This document shows positions 1 through 6,229 of a stretch of 7,813 nucleotides of DNA, one piece after another (position 1 is the first letter of the stretch; each line of letters opens with the position of its first letter). The DNA lies in the NCBI GenBank assembly GCA_009787685.1, contig WQSV01000061.1, forward strand, positions 1-7,813, given 5' to 3'. Source of the stretch: Bacillota bacterium. Its GTDB lineage: Bacteria > Bacillota > Clostridia > Christensenellales > Pumilibacteraceae. A program made the position numbers and the translations under genes. The notes below the pieces were generated by a model. It saw only the letters and a program-made list of their open reading frames with translations. It was not told where the DNA came from and did not search any database.

Positions 1-711
1 GACTACAATCAAGATTATGTTCTTAGCACTATGATGGATGAGAAAGGTGCTTGTTTTGTTGCGTGCGATGGCTTGGGATCATATGTTGGAAGTGAAGTTG
101 CTTCTCGCATGTGTGCTGAAAAAGTCATTGGCGATTTTGAAAAAATAGCATCTCTTGACAGTGACAGAGCGGTCAAGAAAGATTTTTTTGAATCCTACAT
201 AAGAGAGAGTCACGAAAACATTCTGGCGTTCAAATCGCAAAATCCACGCATCTCTTCGTCATGCACAACAATCGCGGCGGTTGCGACTAATGCAAAGAAT
301 TCTATTATTGGGCACATTGGAGACTCAAGAGTTTATTTTTTCAAAAACAACAAACTTCAACACCAAACTCTTGACCATTCTCTTTCGCAAGTTGCAGTTG
401 AGCAAGGTCAGATCACTTTGCGTGACATTAGAACCCACAAAGACCAAAACAAACTGACAAGAGTTTTAGGTTCAGATTACTACATTCCTCCTGATTTCCA
501 TGAAATCAGCGAACCGCTTGCTGTTGGTGATGCGTTCATTCTCTGCACTGACGGATTTTGGGAATATGTCTATGAAGACGAAATGGAACACGATTTGCAA
601 ATATCGTCTCTTCCCTCTGAAGCACTTGATAGAATGGAATTGAGACTCTTGTCAAGAGTTCAAAGATATAATGACAACTACTCAGCTATTGTTGTTAAGG
701 TGGTGGAGTAA
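1..711 (+). CDS. PP2C-family Ser/Thr protein phosphatase (5' partial)
   Basis: This gene encodes a metal-dependent phosphatase that removes phosphate from Ser/Thr residues in the cytoplasm. The frame is open from base 1, and the codons before the first ATG (base 31) read DYNQDYVL, which matches the N-terminal 'N-E/Q-D' motif of the family. The true start therefore lies upstream and only some tens of residues should be missing. Visible motifs, numbered from base 1: ACDGLG (21-26, metal-binding Asp23), GHIGDSR (104-110), LDHSL (124-128), LTRVLGSD (152-159), LCTDGFWE (181-188, metal-binding Asp) and NDNYSAIVV (224-232, the last metal-binding Asp). The usual DGMGG is DGLGS here, a mild variation. 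There is no membrane segment. The Ser/Thr kinase gene at 2622 lies on the same strand, which suggests that the two enzymes oppose each other. The family call is firm; the substrates are unknown. Confidence 0.93.
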   Translation, partial: DYNQDYVLSTMMDEKGACFVACDGLGSYVGSEVASRMCAEKVIGDFEKIASLDSDRAVKKDFFESYIRESHENILAFKSQNPRISSSCTTIAAVATNAKNSIIGHIGDSRVYFFKNNKLQHQTLDHSLSQVAVEQGQITLRDIRTHKDQNKLTRVLGSDYYIPPDFHEISEPLAVGDAFILCTDGFWEYVYEDEMEHDLQISSLPSEALDRMELRLLSRVQRYNDNYSAIVVKVVE

Positions 712-716
712 TAACC

Positions 717-778
717 ATTGAATATTGAATAGGTGAAGACAAAAAAATAGATTTGACAACACATATTCAATATTCAAT
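717..778. repeat. 15-bp inverted repeat built of 7-bp units, before the ABC ATPase
   Basis: The left arm ATTGAATATTGAATA (717-731) and the right arm TATTCAATATTCAAT (764-778) are perfect reverse complements separated by 32 bases. Each arm is two tandem copies of ATTGAAT or ATTCAAT. Seven T's (780-786) follow and run straight into the ATG at 787. The transcript could fold into an A/U-only stem followed by a U-tract. Its function is unknown: a weak terminator or attenuator, or only an intergenic short repeat. Confidence 0.75.
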
Positions 779-781
779 ATT
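753..781 (+). promoter_or_regulatory. Possible promoter for the ABC ATPase gene
   Basis: A consensus -35 box TTGACA (753-758) is followed, after 17 bases, by AATATT (776-781), which matches 4 of 6 positions of TATAAT. Transcription would start about six bases later, that is, at or next to the ATG at 787, giving a leaderless mRNA. The gene has no Shine-Dalgarno sequence, which fits. The surroundings are A/T-rich and overlap an inverted repeat, so a chance match is quite possible. Confidence 0.35.
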
Positions 782-786
782 TTTTT

Positions 787-1713
787 ATGGAAAAAATACT
801 AGAAACATTTGATCTAACAAAAACCTATGGCACTCAAAATGCTGTGGATGGCGTTAGCATGACAGTAAACAAAGGCGATATTTATGGTTTTGTTGGGCTC
901 AACGGCTCGGGCAAGACCACTCTTATTCGTTTAATCACTCAATTGGTTCGCCCAACATCGGGGACATTCAAATTGTTTGGAGAAGAATTTAAGCAAAGCT
1001 TTTTTCAAAGTGTTGATGCCGAAAAAAGAATTAGCTCAATGGTTGAAACTCCATCGATATATTTGAATATGAGTGCGGTTGACAATCTCAAAGTTCAATG
1101 CACAATTGCAAACATTCCGATTGCGGACAATCCTGAGAGACTCTTGAAACTCGTTGGGCTTGATCCGACTTCAAAAAAGAAAGCAAATAGCTTTTCTCTT
1201 GGAATGAGGCAACGACTTGGCATTGCAATGGCGCTTGTTGTTGAGCCGAAATTAATGCTTTTGGACGAACCAACAAACGGACTTGACCCGGAGGGTATTA
1301 TTGAGATTCGAAATCTTCTTTTGCATCTCAATAAAGAGATGGGAATAACTATTTTGATTTCAAGTCATATTTTGACAGAACTTTCAAAATTCGCAACTTG
1401 CTATGGATTCATTCACAAAGGAAAACTCCTTAAAGAAGCGAGTGCGCAAGAAGTTTTTGATTCATGCAAGACTGTTATTTCTGTTGAGTGCTTAAACGCA
1501 CAATTGTTGGTGTCGAAACTGGAAAAGGACTTCCCTGTTCAACTAAATGGAGCTAGTGTCGAAGTTCAAGGAAACGACCAGACGATGTCTCAAATTTTGC
1601 AAGTTGCGAACGATAATAAAATTGTCATAACCAACATCAACAAACAAGAGCATGGGCTTGAAGATTATTTCATTAATCTCATTAAAAGTGTGGACACTAA
1701 TGACACGATTTGA
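787..1713 (+). CDS. ABC transporter ATP-binding protein (BcrA-like)
   Basis: This is the cytoplasmic ATPase of a two-gene ABC exporter. At 308 residues it has a nucleotide-binding domain (about 1-220) and a C-terminal extension (about 225-308) typical of the BcrA/lantibiotic-immunity type. Motifs: Walker A GLNGSGKTT (37-45, Lys43), signature SLGMRQ (137-142), Walker B LMLLDEP (156-162, Asp160 and catalytic Glu161), D-loop NGLDP and switch His194 in SSH. A Glu (87, in MVETPS) stands where the Q-loop Gln usually is, as is common in this subfamily. The domain is complete and should hydrolyse ATP. The permease gene follows after 49 bases. The ATG at 787 is supported by the normal N-terminus (MEKILETFDLTKTYG), but no Shine-Dalgarno precedes it, only a run of T's. 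The substrate cannot be told; relatives export peptide antibiotics or bacitracin, others have unrelated roles. Confidence 0.94.
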   Translation: MEKILETFDLTKTYGTQNAVDGVSMTVNKGDIYGFVGLNGSGKTTLIRLITQLVRPTSGTFKLFGEEFKQSFFQSVDAEKRISSMVETPSIYLNMSAVDNLKVQCTIANIPIADNPERLLKLVGLDPTSKKKANSFSLGMRQRLGIAMALVVEPKLMLLDEPTNGLDPEGIIEIRNLLLHLNKEMGITILISSHILTELSKFATCYGFIHKGKLLKEASAQEVFDSCKTVISVECLNAQLLVSKLEKDFPVQLNGASVEVQGNDQTMSQILQVANDNKIVITNINKQEHGLEDYFINLIKSVDTNDTI

Positions 1714-1762
1714 TAAACTTAGCTCCTATTTTCGCCCACCTTCCCTCAACTAATAAATAACT

Positions 1763-2539
1763 ATGAAACATTTTAATTTGATAAAAGCGGATTTTAGAAG
1801 AATTTTTCGTGGCAAAGCATTGTATATTTTGCTGGCTGTGTCTTTTGGCTATATCGCCTTAATGACGGTGATTTTCAGTCTCATTCGACTTCTTGAGGGG
1901 GACAGTGAGACTTATTATGCTTTTGCTCAAACTGGCTTTCCTCTGTTTTTGTTTATGATGGGGCCCGGGATAGTCATGGCAATTGCTGTTTCAATTTTTG
2001 TTGGAAGCGATTATTCTTATAACACTTTTCGAAACAAAATCACTGCGGGCAATTCAAGAGAGAAAATATATTTTTCGGCTCTTACTTTGTCTCTTGCCAT
2101 CGGAGCAATTTTCTTTGTTGTTTTTTATGCAATGATTATTCTTGGAGCAAGAATCGCTTTTGGAGGATTTTTCTTCCACGAAAACACTGGCTGGGTATTT
2201 CTTTTGTTCGTCCCGATTTATGTCGCGATGATTTCAATTATGGTTTTTGTCTCAATGAACATAAAATCTAATGCTGGTGGCATAGTTATTAATATCGCAA
2301 TTGTTTATGGACTAACTTTCATCTCATTGATGGTTTCGATGGTGCTTGGAATGCTCAACCCTGTGGCAGCAGAAGCCATTTTAATGATTTTCCCTCATTC
2401 GATTAGAGAATTTTTGCATTCTAACATGGCGACATTGTCTGGAAGAAACGTTGGTCTTGCAATTGGAATTTCATTCTTCTATATCATTGCAGCAACTGTT
2501 GGCGGAATCGCCCTTTTTAGAAGGAAAGCAATAAAATAA
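1763..2539 (+). CDS. ABC-2 type transporter permease
   Basis: This is the membrane partner of the preceding ATPase. It has 258 residues and about six hydrophobic segments, near 20-43, 58-80, 106-130, 146-166, 171-195 and 232-253. The loop between the second and third (YSYNTFRNKITAGNSREKIY, 84-103) is the characteristic cytoplasmic coupling segment of ABC-2 permeases that work with BcrA-like ATPases. The protein starts with a short basic cytoplasmic stretch (MKHFNLIKADFRRIFRGKA), as is usual, which supports the ATG at 1763. No Shine-Dalgarno precedes it; TAATAA lies six bases before the ATG. Length and topology suggest a complete gene. One permease gene with one ATPase gene implies an assembly of two copies of each. 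The exported compound is unknown. Confidence 0.9.
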   Translation: MKHFNLIKADFRRIFRGKALYILLAVSFGYIALMTVIFSLIRLLEGDSETYYAFAQTGFPLFLFMMGPGIVMAIAVSIFVGSDYSYNTFRNKITAGNSREKIYFSALTLSLAIGAIFFVVFYAMIILGARIAFGGFFFHENTGWVFLLFVPIYVAMISIMVFVSMNIKSNAGGIVINIAIVYGLTFISLMVSMVLGMLNPVAAEAILMIFPHSIREFLHSNMATLSGRNVGLAIGISFFYIIAATVGGIALFRRKAIK

Positions 2540-2580
2540 CCGTCTTCAGATTTGTCAAAATCAAAAAAACTATAGCAATC

Positions 2581-2611
2581 ATTGTGCATTACGCATTGTG
2601 AATTGTGCATT
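2581..2611. repeat. Short intergenic repeat cluster before the Ser/Thr kinase
   Basis: ATTGTGCATT occurs at 2581-2590 and again at 2602-2611, with GCATTGTG (2593-2600) between them. The stretch is a degenerate run of short 'GCATTGTG/ATTGTGCATT' units. Similar words occur between genes in low-GC Clostridia (recalled, not searched). The cluster overlaps an in-frame GTG at 2598 that could otherwise be taken as the kinase start. Confidence 0.6.
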
Positions 2612-2621
2612 GAAATTAAAA

Positions 2622-3878
2622 ATGGAAAGAGTTAGAACTAATAAGAATATTTGTATGTTTTGTTTTGGTGACCTTGACGCGTTTAGGGTCTGTCTTTCGT
2701 GCAAAAAGCACGCAGATGACTCCCCCGGTCTCCCCCATCACCTTCCACAAAGAACGCTTCTCAACAATAAATATCTCATTTACAAAGTTATTGGAGAAGG
2801 CGGATTTGGAATAACCTACATGGCATGGGATTTGACGAATGCTCAAAAAGTTGCAATAAAAGAATACTACCCTTCGGGCTATGTCAACAGAATTCCAAAG
2901 TCAAACCAAGTCATCATCAACTCAAAACAAAACCAAGCGGCATCAAATCGCGGACTGAAAAGATTCATTGAAGAAGCGAAAATGCTTGCAAAAATCAAAA
3001 CTCTCTCTGGCATAGTGAGTGTTCGCGACTTTTTTTCGGCAAATGGAACAGCATATATTGTTATGGAGTTTTTGGATGGAATATCACTCAAAAAATATGT
3101 TCAAAGAAAAAACGGCAAGCTGTCTTGCGACGAAGTTTTGGAAATACTGCGACCTGTTATGGACAGTCTTGTTAAAGTTCATGAACTTGGACTTGTTCAC
3201 AGAGACATTTCTCCAGACAACATTTTAATAACAAAAGACAATAATGTCAAACTTATTGACTTTGGAGCGGCAAAGCAATCCAATCTTGACGGAAAGTCGC
3301 TCTCGATTGTCTTAAAACAAGGCTTTGCCCCTGAAGAACAATATCGAATTCATGGTGAACAAGGTCCTTGGACAGATGTTTATGCCTTGGGCGTCACCAT
3401 CTACTATTGCATAACTGGACAATTGCCACCCGAAAGCATTCAAAGAATGTATAAAGACACTTTAATCAAACCAAGCGAAAAGGGTGCGGTTATCACTCTT
3501 GCACAAGAGAGTTCGCTGATTAAGTCAATCGCGGTCTATGCGAAAAACCGTTATCAAAATGTTTCGCAAATGAAAAATGGCCTCTATGGTGTTCGAGGGA
3601 CGAGATCTGCAACATCGCCGATGACGTATCCAAGAAACTCGAATGAGCGAAACAAAGTCGGAGCCTCGAACGAGAGAAACAAAATCGGTGGCTCAAACGA
3701 GAGGGAAAAACTCAGGGTCATGAGACACCTTGAGTCTCAACCACTTGAACTGGTGAAACCGACAACAAACGACCTTGATATTGAAAACGTTGAAAGCGCA
3801 ATTCCAATTCAAGATATTCCAAGAACAACCACCGCAAGAAAGAAAAACATCATGTGGCTGTTTAGAAAGAAGAAGTAG
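2622..3878 (+). CDS. Serine/threonine protein kinase with N-terminal zinc ribbon
   Basis: This cytoplasmic Hanks-type kinase transfers phosphate from ATP to Ser/Thr of proteins. From the ATG at 2622 it has 418 residues. A small zinc ribbon comes first (Cys11-x2-Cys14, Cys24-x2-Cys27), then the kinase domain from about 50 to 325: Gly loop GEGGFG (58-63), VAIK (Lys80), HRDISPDN (193-200, catalytic Asp195), DFG (213-215) and FAPEEQY (235-241). All key residues are present, so it should be active. A tail of about 90 residues carries three 9-residue repeats beginning NER (341-367) and ends in basic residues; no membrane segment is seen, unlike PknB/PrkC. An in-frame GTG at 2598 would add eight residues but lies in short repeats; neither start has a Shine-Dalgarno. 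The PP2C enzyme upstream is the likely antagonist. Targets are unknown. Confidence 0.93.
   Translation: MERVRTNKNICMFCFGDLDAFRVCLSCKKHADDSPGLPHHLPQRTLLNNKYLIYKVIGEGGFGITYMAWDLTNAQKVAIKEYYPSGYVNRIPKSNQVIINSKQNQAASNRGLKRFIEEAKMLAKIKTLSGIVSVRDFFSANGTAYIVMEFLDGISLKKYVQRKNGKLSCDEVLEILRPVMDSLVKVHELGLVHRDISPDNILITKDNNVKLIDFGAAKQSNLDGKSLSIVLKQGFAPEEQYRIHGEQGPWTDVYALGVTIYYCITGQLPPESIQRMYKDTLIKPSEKGAVITLAQESSLIKSIAVYAKNRYQNVSQMKNGLYGVRGTRSATSPMTYPRNSNERNKVGASNERNKIGGSNEREKLRVMRHLESQPLELVKPTTNDLDIENVESAIPIQDIPRTTTARKKNIMWLFRKKK
3642..3722 (+). repeat. Three 27-bp coding repeats in the kinase tail
   Basis: Three consecutive 9-codon units encode NERNKVGAS, NERNKIGGS and NEREKLRVM. The first two units are nearly identical in protein and have diverged at silent positions; the third keeps only NER-x-K. 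They lie in the charged, probably disordered tail just after the kinase domain. This is likely a low-complexity linker grown by tandem duplication; a binding role is possible but not shown. Confidence 0.75.
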
Positions 3879-3920
3879 AATTTTCAACCTTTTTGTCTGG
3901 GAAAACAACGATTAAAAAGT

Positions 3921-3960
3921 TGTGAGTATAAAAATAATAATGTGAGTATAAAAATAATAA
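3921..3960. repeat. Perfect 20-bp tandem duplication
   Basis: Two identical head-to-tail copies (3921-3940 and 3941-3960), each beginning TGTGAGTATA and ending AAAATAATAA, lie between the kinase stop codon and the terminator hairpin. Complete identity points to a recent duplication. No gene overlaps it. Confidence 0.92.
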
Positions 3961-3986
3961 AAAGGACGCGTTGTGCGTCCTTTTTT
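3959..3986. terminator. Bidirectional intrinsic terminator between convergent operons
   Basis: The arms AAAAAGGACGC (3959-3969) and GCGTCCTTTTT (3975-3985) are perfect complements around the loop GTTGT. The run of T's on the right (3981-3986) gives a U-tail for rightward transcripts, and the run of A's on the left gives one for leftward transcripts. It lies 80 bases after the kinase stop and about 200 bases after the histidine kinase stop, so it can end both operons. Confidence 0.9.
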
Positions 3987-4187
3987 GGTTGCGAAACATG
4001 GAAACCTAATCACAAAACTAGTGGAAAAAAAGTGAACGGTGAGTTTATATTTGAAAGAACTTCATCTTCGGCACTCAATAATATATGCTTTTTAGAATGT
4101 TAAGAGTGGCGTTCCCTAGATAATATTCTCTCTTGAATTATTAGTTGACTTCTCAAACAGATCTCCAATATTGCAAAATCAATTCAA
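3987..4187. other. Intergenic stretch with no recognisable gene
   Basis: This is the rest of the 309-base gap between the convergent kinase and histidine kinase genes. I find no convincing open frame or RNA gene. The only structure is a weak A/T-rich hairpin at about 4121-4143 (TAATATTC, loop TCTCTT, GAATTATTA, with one bulged base) without a following T-run, so it is not a clear terminator. The stretch would form the 3' untranslated end of the leftward two-component mRNA. Confidence 0.6.
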
Positions 4188-5423
4188 CTATTCCATGTTC
4201 AATTCTATCATGAAGTTTGAGCCTATGCCTACGGTTGAATAGACATGTATTGTTCCGCCCATCATTGTGACGATCTGTTTTGCTATTGCAAGCCCTAGCC
4301 CAGATGAACCTGTTTCTCGTCCTCTTGCTTTATCGACACGATAGAAGCGGTCAAATATTCTTGAGAGGTCTTCTTTTGCAACACCAATTCCTGTGTCTTG
4401 AACTGAAACAATGACTGTTTCGTCATCATCGTTTGTGTCACAATTGATGCAAATACTTCCACCAACGGGTGTGTATTTTATTGCATTGTCAACAAAAGCT
4501 CTGACTGATAATAAAAACAATTCTTTGTCGGCAGTCAAGATGACATCATCGTGATCGCAAACAAAACTGATTTCATGGTTGGCTGTTATCATGCGATAGT
4601 CATATGCCATTGACTTCAATTCTTCTTTGAGATCGAACTCGGTCTTTGACATATTCATGTTTCCAAGACGAGCAAGCAGGAGAAGTTGCTCGATTATTCT
4701 TCTCATGTTTTCCGACTCTTTTAATATGTTGTCAATCCCTTCTTCTAAAACATCTTCTTTCTCTCTTCCCCATCTTTTGAGCAGACTTGCATAGCCCGAA
4801 ATAACGGCAAGCGGAGTTTTAAGCTCGTGGGACGCATCCCCAACAAAGTGGTTTTGGCGCTTGAAAACATCTTCAATGTCGTCTAGCATTTTGTTTATTT
4901 TTGTGGCAAGGTCAAGGAGTTCGTCTTGAGTGTCAATTGCATCGATTCTTTCAGAAAGGTCTTCTGTTGTGATTGTGTCGATTTTCTTTGATATTTTTCG
5001 AATAGGACGAAGCATCATTGTTGCAACCGCAAGAACGAGTCCAACGAAGAGCCCAACGAATGCACCACCAAATGTGACATTACCATAAATCAAGAATGTC
5101 AAAAATGCCGTATAATATTCTGACTCAACATCTAGACTCGCGAGATGACGCTGAATAAGAATAGTGTTGAAAACGATAAAAAATGCAATTGCATGAGAAA
5201 ATCCGACCGTGAAAACAATCATCATTTTCGTTGTCAAACGCAATTTGAAATAAGCGTTGAACTTGACGACAAGAAAATGAATTCCGAAGAATGGGAAAAA
5301 TATTATTTTCAATGCCAAAATAAAACGTGCTTTTTTTCGATTGTCGACACGTCTTTCTTTTTGTTCTTTTTTTATTTCCTTGATTGTATCTTCAACAAGT
5401 TCTTTTGTTTTGAATTCGCTCAT
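4188..5423 (-). CDS. Sensor histidine kinase (HAMP-HisKA-HATPase_c)
   Basis: This membrane sensor autophosphorylates on a His and passes the phosphate to the response regulator encoded just upstream. Order in its 411 residues: a highly charged N-terminal tail (1-33), a hydrophobic stretch (34-55), membrane segments at about 67-90 and 105-137 with only about 14 residues outside between them, a HAMP linker (about 138-190), a dimerisation/phosphoacceptor helix DASHELKTP (196-204, His199) and an ATP-binding domain with N-box DNAIKYTP (312-319), G1 DTGIGV (343-348), F-box FDRFYRVD (357-364) and G2 GSSGLGLAI (372-380). Every catalytic motif is intact. The tiny external loop suggests sensing at or within the membrane, or through a partner. 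It starts 88 bases after the regulator's stop, with no Shine-Dalgarno; TAGAAT lies six bases before the ATG. The signal is unknown. Confidence 0.95.
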   Translation of the reverse strand: MSEFKTKELVEDTIKEIKKEQKERRVDNRKKARFILALKIIFFPFFGIHFLVVKFNAYFKLRLTTKMMIVFTVGFSHAIAFFIVFNTILIQRHLASLDVESEYYTAFLTFLIYGNVTFGGAFVGLFVGLVLAVATMMLRPIRKISKKIDTITTEDLSERIDAIDTQDELLDLATKINKMLDDIEDVFKRQNHFVGDASHELKTPLAVISGYASLLKRWGREKEDVLEEGIDNILKESENMRRIIEQLLLLARLGNMNMSKTEFDLKEELKSMAYDYRMITANHEISFVCDHDDVILTADKELFLLSVRAFVDNAIKYTPVGGSICINCDTNDDDETVIVSVQDTGIGVAKEDLSRIFDRFYRVDKARGRETGSSGLGLAIAKQIVTMMGGTIHVYSTVGIGSNFMIELNME

Positions 5424-5511
5424 TTTTTCATTCTAAATAAAAGTTAAAAGACGAAAACTGAAAATTGTTGTTAAACTAATTTCATCCTTAATTTTCATTT
5501 TTAGATTATTC
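5424..5511 (-). other. A/T-rich spacer between response regulator and histidine kinase
   Basis: This 88-base gap within the presumed operon contains degenerate TTAATT-type words (for example CTTAATTTTCA and CTTAATTCCTA on the + strand). There is no hairpin with a T-run, so read-through from the regulator gene is expected. A 21-codon leftward open frame (5433-5498) has no ribosome binding site and is probably chance. TAGAAT, six bases before the histidine kinase ATG, could be a -10 box, but no good -35 box accompanies it. Confidence 0.45.
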
Positions 5512-6177
5512 TTAATTCCTAATAATATATCCCGCCCCTCTCACAGTTTCGATGAGATTGACTTCGAATTTTTCGTCTATTTTGCTTCTAAGGTATCTGA
5601 CATAGACATCAGCAACATTGGTGTTGCCATGGTAGTCATAACCCCAGACAGTGTCAAGAATTTTTTCGCGTGAGATGACCATGTTTTTGTTTTCCATCAA
5701 AAACAACAACAGATCAAATTCTTTTTTTGTGAGGTCAATTGTTTTTCCGCGATAGGTCACAAGCCTACTTGTCACGTCAATGACAAGGTCTTTGTGAGTG
5801 TAGAGTTTCGCTGGTTGCCCTTTCTTAATATTTGCACGAATTCTTGCGAGCAATTCTTCTGTTGCGAATGGTTTCGTCATGTAGTCATTTGCCCCGAGGT
5901 CTAGACCTGAAACTTTGTCCTGCAACTCGTCACGCGCTGTCAAGATGATGACAGGCGTGTTCTTTTCCGCCCTCAAGCGTCTTAAAACCTCAATACCATT
6001 AAGAGACGGGAGCATTATGTCGAGGACTATGAGACAAAAATTTTCTTTGAGCGCATAGTCCAATCCCTCTTTCCCATCGTGGGCGCAAACAACTTCATAC
6101 CCCTCATGCTCCAATTCAAGCGAGAGAAGTCTTGCGAGCTTTTGCTCATCTTCGACAACTAAAATTCTTTGTTTCAT
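5512..6177 (-). CDS. OmpR/PhoB-family response regulator
   Basis: This is a cytoplasmic DNA-binding regulator of 221 residues, the normal family size. The receiver domain (about 3-115) has the acidic pair Glu9-Asp10 in VVEDE, the phosphoacceptor Asp53 in VLDIMLP, Thr80 in ILTARD and Lys102 in TKPF. The winged-helix domain (about 125-221) has the typical LTKKEFDLLLFL, the recognition region NVADVYVRYLRSKI and the C-terminal wing RGAGYIIRN. The frame stays open upstream to an ATG at 6267, but the start at 6177 is chosen because MKQRILVVEDE is the standard N-terminus and a strong AAAGGAG lies before it. The histidine kinase gene follows in the same direction and is its obvious partner. Promoter and palindromic motifs just upstream suggest autoregulation. 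Targets are unknown. Confidence 0.96.
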   Translation of the reverse strand: MKQRILVVEDEQKLARLLSLELEHEGYEVVCAHDGKEGLDYALKENFCLIVLDIMLPSLNGIEVLRRLRAEKNTPVIILTARDELQDKVSGLDLGANDYMTKPFATEELLARIRANIKKGQPAKLYTHKDLVIDVTSRLVTYRGKTIDLTKKEFDLLLFLMENKNMVISREKILDTVWGYDYHGNTNVADVYVRYLRSKIDEKFEVNLIETVRGAGYIIRN

Positions 6178-6194
6178 TCGTTTTCTGCTCCTTT
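6178..6194 (-). promoter_or_regulatory. Strong Shine-Dalgarno that fixes the response regulator start
   Basis: On the minus strand AAAAGGAG is followed by a 10-base spacer and the ATG at 6177. It is the only classical Shine-Dalgarno among the five gene starts visible here, and it argues against the longer frame beginning at 6267. Confidence 0.88.
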
Positions 6195-6206
6195 TTGACA
6201 CTTGTC
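6194..6206. promoter_or_regulatory. Second GACA/TGTC motif near the ribosome binding site
   Basis: TTTGACACTTGTC (+ strand) contains the half sites GACA and TGTC two bases apart. It closely resembles TTTGACAACTTGTC at 6252-6265, about 58 bases away over the -35 region. Two related motifs bracketing the promoter suggest operator sites, but no binding factor is identified. Confidence 0.35.
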
Positions 6207-6229
6207 CCTTTTCGACTGTTTTAATATAG

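Noticed and set aside
717..778. MITE or insertion sequence ends around the inverted repeat
   Set aside because: The whole element is only 62 bases, contains no transposase and shows no target-site duplication; it is better described as a hairpin or short repeat.
3921..3960. CRISPR repeats
   Set aside because: There are only two copies, directly joined without a spacer, so this is a simple tandem duplication.
4121..4143. Hairpin as a second terminator for the histidine kinase gene
   Set aside because: The stem is A/T-rich with a bulge and no T-run follows in either direction; the stronger hairpin at 3959-3986 explains termination.
5145..5447. 100-codon + strand frame antisense to the histidine kinase
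   Set aside because: It is rich in Phe, Asn and Lys, as expected from the reverse of the coding strand, and has no known motifs.
5433..5498. 21-codon leader peptide between response regulator and histidine kinase
   Set aside because: There is no ribosome binding site, the composition is A/T-driven, and no attenuator hairpin follows.
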